In this document: positions 1 through 4,882 of the stretch, in pieces | Position numbering within the stretch: the first letter of the stretch is position 1 | How the letters are laid out: each line of letters begins with the position of its first letter | Assembly: GCA_012515085.1 (NCBI GenBank) | Contig: JAAYZB010000205.1 | Coordinates: forward strand, 1 to 9,585 | Source: Acholeplasmataceae bacterium | GTDB taxonomy: Bacteria > Bacillota_I > Bacilli_A > Izemoplasmatales > Hujiaoplasmataceae | Reading direction: 5' to 3' | Length of the DNA: 9,585 bases | Notes under the pieces: generated by a model | What the model was told of the DNA's origin: nothing | The model's database searches: none | The model's input: the letters and a program-made list of their open reading frames with translations, nothing else | Program-made: the position numbers and the translations under genes

Positions 1-384
1 CAATTGAGTTATGACATATCGTCGGTCTATGTTCCCAACAAAGGTGTGTTGATGGTCATGGCTGGGGTTGATAACAATAAGGAAGAAGAAACAATAGCGA
101 AAATTCTTGAGGTCATCGAGTCATTTGGACCTGATTTGGTATCGGAAGAAGATCTTCAACTTGCAAAAGAGATGATGCGAAAACGGATTATTCAGACTTA
201 CGATTCTCTTCATCAAATCGTTCAAAAAATCTTTTTCGATGAACGAATTTATGGACACCACCAACCACTAAAAACGGTTTTATCATTGATTGACCAAGTG
301 TCGATACAAGAGATACTTCAAGCGAAAGAATCATTGATACTGGATACTATCTATCGGTTACGGAAAGCGGGTGAAGCCACATGA
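1..384 (+). CDS. ymfF: YmfF-like M16 peptidase-family protein, C-terminal part (5' end outside window)
   Basis: The reading frame is open from base 1 (Gln-Leu-Ser-Tyr...) to a TGA at 382-384, leaving 127 residues of a longer protein. What is visible resembles the last domain of an insulinase/pitrilysin (M16) protein: the strand 'GVLMVMAGVD', then a helix-rich stretch with 'EEDLQLAKEMMRKRIIQTYDS', a pattern common in the C-terminal halves of these proteins. The zinc site, if any, would lie upstream. The following gene is a full M16 peptidase of the YmfH type, and in Bacilli ymfF and ymfH are adjacent; protein-family names link the pair (as YfmF/YfmH) to 5-aminopentanol modification of EF-P. 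YmfF members usually lack the complete zinc motif, which cannot be checked here. The gene overlaps ymfH by four bases (ATGA), pointing to coupled translation. The name rests mostly on context. Confidence 0.72.
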   Translation, partial: QLSYDISSVYVPNKGVLMVMAGVDNNKEEETIAKILEVIESFGPDLVSEEDLQLAKEMMRKRIIQTYDSLHQIVQKIFFDERIYGHHQPLKTVLSLIDQVSIQEILQAKESLILDTIYRLRKAGEAT

Positions 385-1703
385 TCGAGCGCACCGTCCA
401 TGAGCCCCTTCACGAGACCATTATTCATACCAGGATGCGATCAGGGTTGGATGTCGTCGCTCTTCCTAAACCGGGATTTTCACGCAAAGCAGCTACTTTG
501 CTTGTCCCTTTTGGCTCAATTGACAACATGATTGTTCTAGATAAAAATAACCAACGAACGATTTTTCCTGAAGGAACAGCTCATTTTCTGGAACACATGC
601 TCTTTGAAAATACTCAAGTGGACATGTCCCGGATGTTTTCACTCTTGGGGGCATCGGTAAACGCGTATACCACCTTTAATCGGACAGCTTTTTATTTTTC
701 CACGACCAATGGAATCGAGGCACCATTAAAGTTGTTATTTGATATGCTGATGAAGCCGGATTTTTCTTTGACCGCGATCGAAAAAGAGCGAGCGATTATC
801 GAAAAAGAGATTGATATGTATCAAGATGAAGTCGAGCAGTCGCTATTTTATGATCTGATGAATGGTCTCTACTGGAAAAATCCGATTCGAAATGATATTG
901 CTGGTCGCAAAGAATCCCTTTATCACATCACTTCCGAACTATTGCAAACAGCTCTTCGCGTGTTTTATCATCCCAAGAACATGCTGTTGGTACTCTCCGG
1001 CGATTTTCCGATCGAAGAAACATTCAAACAGCTTGAACAGCATCCGTTTTGTCAAAAAAAGCCCCCTTATTTCAAGTATCATATTGAACCGGATTGGGAA
1101 GAAAATCGGGTTCATAAGGCGTTGAAAAGGGTTAAAAAAGATTTGCGAACGGACTTGGTGATGCTGGGCATCAAAATATTTCGGAATCGGATTTATGAGC
1201 CTTTGGAGGCAGCGCTTGAAGAGATGAAAATGATGTTGTTGATGGATAACTATCTAGGGAGCGCATCCGCTCATCAAGAACAAATGCAAAAAGCGGGACT
1301 CATCAATAATACGTTTGAAATCTCAGTTAGTTCTGAAGCGACCTTCAGTCATGTTTTGTTGTTCACTGAAACAAAAAAGGCGGATCTGACCATAGCAAAA
1401 TGGAAAAATTTACTTGCTTTAATTCGAGACTTCTTGCCGAATGAAGGCGATTTTATCGCGCAAAAGCAAAAGATTATGGGTAGTTTTGTCCAACTGTTTG
1501 ATTCGGTCACCCAAGCGAATGCTTTGCTGTCTGATTATTATCTAAAAGGAATCAATTTGTTTGATTTGTTGCAGGCTGTTGATCGACTTGAGGTGGGTGA
1601 TTTGCTGCAAACAGCTGAGATTTTGTCCGACTCGCCTATGGCTATCGTCCATTATTACTCCGCCGATTCCTCAGCGAATCGCATCAAGAGGGTGAAATCA
1701 TGA
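381..1703 (+). CDS. ymfH: M16 zinc metallopeptidase, YmfH type (insulinase/pitrilysin family)
   Basis: A 440-residue protein with the inverted zinc motif of M16 peptidases: H68-F-L-E71-H72, where the two His bind zinc and E71 is the general base. The third ligand is most likely E143 in 'ERAIIEKEIDMYQDE' (E136 is the other conserved Glu). The length fits YmfH (about 430 aa), with the catalytic M16 domain at about 20-180 and the inactive-type second domain at about 185-430. There is no signal peptide or membrane segment, so it is probably cytosolic. As in other Bacilli it follows a ymfF-like gene and may pair with it. Family naming ties it to EF-P 5-aminopentanol modification, but the substrate is not evident from sequence. 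The start overlaps the upstream stop (ATGA) and has only a weak ribosome binding site, consistent with coupling. The gene ends in another ATGA overlap with the next one. Confidence 0.88.
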   Translation: MIERTVHEPLHETIIHTRMRSGLDVVALPKPGFSRKAATLLVPFGSIDNMIVLDKNNQRTIFPEGTAHFLEHMLFENTQVDMSRMFSLLGASVNAYTTFNRTAFYFSTTNGIEAPLKLLFDMLMKPDFSLTAIEKERAIIEKEIDMYQDEVEQSLFYDLMNGLYWKNPIRNDIAGRKESLYHITSELLQTALRVFYHPKNMLLVLSGDFPIEETFKQLEQHPFCQKKPPYFKYHIEPDWEENRVHKALKRVKKDLRTDLVMLGIKIFRNRIYEPLEAALEEMKMMLLMDNYLGSASAHQEQMQKAGLINNTFEISVSSEATFSHVLLFTETKKADLTIAKWKNLLALIRDFLPNEGDFIAQKQKIMGSFVQLFDSVTQANALLSDYYLKGINLFDLLQAVDRLEVGDLLQTAEILSDSPMAIVHYYSADSSANRIKRVKS

Positions 1704-2875
1704 ACACGGGAAAGATCATCTTGAACCCCGGAGAAGAAAAACGGTTGCTAGACGGACACCCTTGGGTCTACAACAATGAAGTCAACCGACTGTTAGGAAG
1801 GATCCAAAGCGGGGATATCGTGTCGGTGTATTCTTATCAGGGCGACTGGATCGGGCAAGGATTTTTAAACACACAATCCAAGATATTTGTCCGTTTGTTG
1901 AGTCGATCAGAGGCACCAATCGATCTTGATTTTTTTCGGCGAAAACTGATAATTGCCAAAGAAAATCGGATACAAGCAGGATATCAAGATACATTCCGAG
2001 CTTTTTATGCGGAAGCGGATGGAATTCCGGGTCTTATTATCGATAAATATGGTGAATATATAGCTGTCCAGTTTTTATCGCTCGGGCTTGATCTTCGAAA
2101 GCAGGAAATCGTTTCGCTTATCCAAGAAGTATATCAGCCAAAGGGCATTTATGAGCGATCCGATTCACCGATTCGGGAAAAGGAAGGGTTGCCAAGCGTA
2201 TCCGGCAATTTATTCGGTACCACCCCCAAATGGGTGGTGACGAACGAAGGCGAATGCCGCTTCTTAGTGGATATTCAAGAAGGCCAAAAAACCGGTACGT
2301 TTCTCGACCAAACTCAAAATCACTTAGCCATTAGGCCATATTGTTCCCATAAGCGCGTCTTGGACTGTTTCTCCCATGCGGGCCATTTCGCCATTCAAGC
2401 CGCTCATGCCGGAGCGCAATCGGTAACGGCGGTCGACTTGTCGGAAGACGCGTGTCAGATGATTCAAAAAAACCAAGAGGAAAACGCCGTCGATTTGACG
2501 ATCGTCAAAAGAGATGTCTTTGATTTTCTTCAAACAGAAATACAACAAAAAGCGACTTACGATCTAATCATTCTGGATCCCCCGGCTTTCACCAAAACAA
2601 AGAATAAGTTGCCACAAGCAAAAAAAGGATACAAACACATCAACCTTCAAGCGATGCGACTCCTTACGGAAGGTGGAATTCTCGTCAGTGCTTCATGTAG
2701 TCAACATCTGTTGCTGACAGACTTTCTAGAGGTGATCCGGGAGGCAGCAGCTGAGGCGAAGAAACAAGTTCAATTGCTCGAATTGAAGATTCAAGGATCT
2801 GATCATCCCGCATTACTCAATTTAGAATCCAGTTTTTATCTTAAATTTTTGATTATGAGAGTATCTTCACTATAA
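1700..2875 (+). CDS. rlmI: Class I SAM-dependent rRNA methyltransferase, RlmI/YwbD type (PUA + Rossmann)
   Basis: A 391-residue protein, close to RlmI length (about 396). It opens with a PUA RNA-binding domain (about 1-75, with the family opening 'GEEKRLLDGHPWVY'), then a linker domain and a Rossmann SAM-binding domain from about 190. SAM motif I is 'VLDCFSHAGHFAIQAA' starting at V220, the acidic motif II is 'AVDLS', motif IV is D293-P-P-A-F297, and motif VI is 'ASCSQ' with C333, the likely catalytic nucleophile of an m5C enzyme. E. coli RlmI makes m5C1962 in 23S rRNA; the Bacillus relative is YwbD. The same target here is an inference, because several COG1092 enzymes look alike. The start overlaps the ymfH stop (ATGA) and is preceded by AAGAGGGTGA at 1686-1695. 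It lies just upstream of engB, which also acts on the large ribosomal subunit. Confidence 0.85.
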   Translation: MNTGKIILNPGEEKRLLDGHPWVYNNEVNRLLGRIQSGDIVSVYSYQGDWIGQGFLNTQSKIFVRLLSRSEAPIDLDFFRRKLIIAKENRIQAGYQDTFRAFYAEADGIPGLIIDKYGEYIAVQFLSLGLDLRKQEIVSLIQEVYQPKGIYERSDSPIREKEGLPSVSGNLFGTTPKWVVTNEGECRFLVDIQEGQKTGTFLDQTQNHLAIRPYCSHKRVLDCFSHAGHFAIQAAHAGAQSVTAVDLSEDACQMIQKNQEENAVDLTIVKRDVFDFLQTEIQQKATYDLIILDPPAFTKTKNKLPQAKKGYKHINLQAMRLLTEGGILVSASCSQHLLLTDFLEVIREAAAEAKKQVQLLELKIQGSDHPALLNLESSFYLKFLIMRVSSL

Positions 2876-2890
2876 GGGGGTGATGCCTGG

Positions 2891-3499
2891 ATGATTATCA
2901 AATCTGTCAAATTTGTGATCAGTGCTGCGTCAACGCAACAAATGATTCATGATGGCGTTTCGCAAATTGTTCTTTGTGGTCGCAGCAACGTTGGAAAGAG
3001 CTCTTTCATCAACTCGTTACTGAATCAAAAAAGTGTGGCTCGTGTTTCTCAAACGCCGGGAAAGACACGATTGATCAATTATTTTCTGATCAATGACTGT
3101 TTTTATTTCGTTGATATCCCGGGATATGGCTATGCCCGAGTAACAAAGGAACAATACAGCGCCTTTCAGGAACGAATCGAAAGTTATCTCCAAAGAAATC
3201 CGTCGCTCAAAGTCGCTTTATTGTTACTCGACATCCGTCGTAAACCGAATAACGATGATTTGCTGATGCAAGCTTATTTTCAAAGTTTGAATATTCCCAT
3301 CATCTATGTGTTGACGAAAGTAGACAAAGTCTCAAATAACGTGTGTATCGCCCAAAAGCAGCAAATTATGGCGACGTTAAATATAAAGAAAGATGCCCCG
3401 GTCATACCATATTCGATTCTAACGAAAACAAATCGTGAGCAGATATGGGAGCGATTGACGACTTATTTGCCTGAACTGGGGAAAGGAGAAAATCAATGA
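2891..3499 (+). CDS. engB: Ribosome biogenesis GTP-binding protein EngB/YsxC/YihA
   Basis: A 202-residue TrmE-Era-EngA-like GTPase needed for late assembly of the 50S subunit in bacteria such as B. subtilis. The nucleotide motifs are in order: P-loop G30-RSNVGKS-37, the switch I region with 'QTPGKTR' (54-60), G3 D75-IPGYG-80, and G4 T142-KVD-145. The G5 region is 'PYSILTKT' (173-180). The N-terminal 'FVISAAS' strand ahead of the P-loop is typical of the family, and the length matches (about 195-200). The start is fixed by a very strong ribosome binding site, AAGGGGGTGATG from 2874, which overlaps the upstream stop codon and complements the 16S tail with a single mismatch. Only 15 bases separate it from the rlmI-like gene. 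Its stop overlaps the next start (ATGA, 3496-3499). In B. subtilis engB (ysxC) follows lonA and precedes the hem operon, with valS-folC beyond; the hem genes are absent here. Confidence 0.96.
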   Translation: MIIKSVKFVISAASTQQMIHDGVSQIVLCGRSNVGKSSFINSLLNQKSVARVSQTPGKTRLINYFLINDCFYFVDIPGYGYARVTKEQYSAFQERIESYLQRNPSLKVALLLLDIRRKPNNDDLLMQAYFQSLNIPIIYVLTKVDKVSNNVCIAQKQQIMATLNIKKDAPVIPYSILTKTNREQIWERLTTYLPELGKGENQ

Positions 3500-4227
3500 G
3501 TTCACTTTTTGGCATGGATGCCAGTCAATATGATCAAATCGTTCAGGAATCGGATCGTTTGAATCAGTTTCCCTTTGCTGGGTATGACGAGGTCTTGACG
3601 CAAATTGCTGATATGATCCGTTCCGCAAAACATTTGTCGGTTGCGGAGATTTTAGACTTGGGCATCGGAACAGGGCAACTGTATCAGAAGCTATCACCGG
3701 ACAAATATTCGCTGTTTGGTATCGATAATTCGGAAGAAATGTTGGAAATTGCCAAACTCAAATTACCGGGAGCCCGACTGATGGCACATGATTTTTTAAA
3801 AGGGATGCCTGAAGGGTTGAAGAAACGTAAATTTGATTTCATCGTCGCAACCTATGCTTTTCATCATGTCAACATATCCGACTTTGTCAAATTGATCGAT
3901 TATTATTTGGGTTATCTCTCTCCATTTGGTAAATTGTTGATCGGAGATATCTTGTTTACAGATGCTTCTTCGCGAGAGCAAGTTCACGAAGAAAGCCTCG
4001 AATTCTGGGATGATTCCGAGTATTATCATGCATTTTCCGAGTTGATTGAGTTGCTTGACGGTCGCTTGGCTCTCAGCTTTTTGAAGATTTCTTTTTGTGC
4101 CGGCATCATTGTAATTGAGAATTATCATGAGACGACTTTACATTTCGAAGAAACTTTGGTACAATACAAGTCAAATACGGTGAAGTGGAAGAGTAATCAA
4201 ACCGGGAAAAAAGCGAGTGGACGGTAG
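3496..4227 (+). CDS. Class I SAM-dependent methyltransferase, YrrT-like, with an extra C-terminal tail
   Basis: A 243-residue protein with a Rossmann methyltransferase core. Motif I is 'ILDLGIGTG' (52-60), the acidic residue ending beta-2 is D77 in 'GIDNSEEM', then 'HDF' (98-100), motif IV region 'DFIVATYAFHHV' (114-125), and a post-core 'FGKLLIGDILF'. The N-terminal 'YDQIVQESD...FAGYDEVL' layout resembles YrrT-type putative methyltransferases, whose substrate is not settled. The core seems to end with 'LKISFCAGIIVIE' near residue 208, as I recall for relatives of about 213 residues. The remaining 35 residues, basic and low in hydrophobics ('KWKSNQTGKKASGR' at the end), are encoded by DNA that also carries a sigma-A promoter and the start of a T-box leader. 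The start overlaps the engB stop and has AAAGGAG at 3482-3488. Function unknown beyond the fold. Confidence 0.85.
   Translation: MSSLFGMDASQYDQIVQESDRLNQFPFAGYDEVLTQIADMIRSAKHLSVAEILDLGIGTGQLYQKLSPDKYSLFGIDNSEEMLEIAKLKLPGARLMAHDFLKGMPEGLKKRKFDFIVATYAFHHVNISDFVKLIDYYLGYLSPFGKLLIGDILFTDASSREQVHEESLEFWDDSEYYHAFSELIELLDGRLALSFLKISFCAGIIVIENYHETTLHFEETLVQYKSNTVKWKSNQTGKKASGR
4137..4165 (+). promoter_or_regulatory. Sigma-A promoter for the T-box operon, inside the methyltransferase gene
   Basis: A -35 box TTTACA (4137-4142) and a -10 box TACAAT (4160-4165) are separated by exactly 17 bases, each one mismatch from consensus. The start of transcription would be near 4172, just upstream of the first T-box pairing partner at about 4185. 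The promoter therefore gives the Nudix-valS-folC operon its own transcript. It lies wholly within codons 214-224 of the upstream methyltransferase gene. Confidence 0.8.
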
Positions 4228-4386
4228 GTGCAAGTCCTCCTGAAGGTTTGGTGAAGGTCGCCATGGAGTAGTCGGGATGAAAGAAGTAGTCCCGAACGCC
4301 ACCCGGCGTTATAAGGTCAAGTGCCGGATATATCCGGAATTAAGGTGGTACCGCGAGTAAAATCGTCCTTTTAGGGCGGTTTTTTT
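4172..4386 (+). promoter_or_regulatory. T-box riboswitch with GUC (valine) specifier, controlling Nudix-valS-folC
   Basis: A leader RNA that binds uncharged tRNA and lets transcription continue when valine charging is low. The conserved T-box AAGGTGGTACCGCGAG is at 4342-4357. Stem I can be drawn: lower helix GTGG 4185-4188 with CCAT 4261-4264, an AGTA motif at 4192-4195, helix CAAACC 4198-4203 with GGTTTG 4245-4250, AGCGAG at 4212-4217, and tip helix GGAC 4219-4222 with GTCC 4234-4237 around a GGTGCAA loop. The specifier side reads GTGAAGGTCG, giving GUC at 4257-4259 followed by a purine. Stem II is TCGGGA 4272-4277 with TCCCGA 4290-4295; the next hairpin is AACGCC 4295-4300 with GGCGTT 4305-4310; stem III is CCGGA/TCCGG within 4324-4337. 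The antiterminator is AAGG 4342-4345 with CCTT 4367-4370 and GCG 4353-4355 with CGT 4364-4366, exposing the 7-base bulge TGGTACC. Valine agrees with the downstream valS. Confidence 0.95.
4362..4386 (+). terminator. Conditional intrinsic terminator of the T-box leader
   Basis: CGTCCT (4364-4369) pairs with AGGGCG (4373-4378), including one G-U pair, and a run of seven T follows (4380-4386). The 5' arm CGTCC is the same segment used as the 3' arm of the antiterminator, so the two structures exclude each other. This is the standard T-box switch. Confidence 0.9.
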
Positions 4387-4394
4387 CATGAAAG

Positions 4395-4400
4395 AAGGGA
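4395..4400 (+). promoter_or_regulatory. Ribosome binding site that decides the Nudix start
   Basis: AAGGGA lies 5 bases before the ATG at 4406. The earlier in-frame ATG at 4388 directly follows the terminator T-run and has no ribosome binding site, so 4406 is the preferred start. Confidence 0.75.
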
Positions 4401-4405
4401 TTTTG

Positions 4406-4882
4406 ATGAGTTACATCACATTTTTGCGCCATTTAGTCGGCGATCGGAAGATTATCTTAAATGCTACAAGTGTAGTGATTGTCAATGAAAAAAACGAGGT
4501 GTTGTTGCAACACCGGAGCGACAATCACCTCTGGGGGCTTCCTGGGGGTTTGTTGGAATTGGACGAATCAATTGCGGAATGTGCGATACGAGAAGTGAAA
4601 GAGGAAACAAATCTGGATGTGGAACTCTCACGCTTTCTTGGCGTTTTCAATAATCCATTGATGCGTTGGCGCGAAACCGATGAAGCCCGGGTCATCGCCT
4701 TCGCCTTTTCAGCCAAAGTCGTAGGAGGGAGTCTTCGAGTCAATGATAGCGAATCGCTTGAGTTGGCATATTTCCCCTTTGACCAGTTGCCCCAAATTCA
4801 TTCGGTCGATAATTTAGCAGCGATCAAAGCGTACTATAAAGAACCACAAGTCACTGTGGAAGGAGTCAAATATCATGGGTGA
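4406..4882 (+). CDS. Nudix hydrolase (COG1051-like), first gene of the T-box operon
   Basis: A 158-residue protein from the chosen start (164 if the in-frame ATG at 4388 were used). It carries the Nudix box G-x5-E-x7-REVKEETNL: 'GGLLELDESIAE' followed by 'REVKEETNL', with the usual Gly near the end replaced by Asn, a tolerated change. The metal-binding Glu residues of REVKEE are intact, so it should be an active Mg-dependent nucleoside-diphosphate-X hydrolase. The 'LRHLVGDRKIILNATSVVIVNEKNEVLLQHRSDNHLWGLPGG'-type N-terminus places it among small ADP-ribose/nucleotide pyrophosphatase-like proteins, but the substrate cannot be read from sequence. It lies between the valine T-box and valS and overlaps valS by 8 bases (4875-4882). 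Co-induction with valS by uncharged tRNA-Val is therefore expected. No signal peptide, so cytosolic. Confidence 0.9.
   Translation: MSYITFLRHLVGDRKIILNATSVVIVNEKNEVLLQHRSDNHLWGLPGGLLELDESIAECAIREVKEETNLDVELSRFLGVFNNPLMRWRETDEARVIAFAFSAKVVGGSLRVNDSESLELAYFPFDQLPQIHSVDNLAAIKAYYKEPQVTVEGVKYHG

Noticed and set aside
862..1125. An 87-codon plus-strand ORF inside ymfH in another frame.
   Set aside because: It sits within the intact M16 peptidase frame and has no family features.
4324..4337. A 14-base perfect palindrome, CCGGATATATCCGG, as a possible operator.
   Set aside because: It sits exactly where T-box stem III is expected, just before the T-box sequence, and folds as that hairpin.
4277..4360. 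A 27-codon ORF inside the T-box leader (ATG 4277, TAA 4358) with GGAG at 4265-4268, two Val codons near its start and ending in the T-box itself; a possible leader peptide.
   Set aside because: The bases are fully explained by T-box stems II, III and the conserved T-box; translation would break the antiterminator, and T-box switches do not use leader peptides.
4388..4390. The ATG at 4388 as the Nudix start.
   Set aside because: It directly follows the terminator T-run with no ribosome binding site; the ATG at 4406 has AAGGGA 5 bases upstream.
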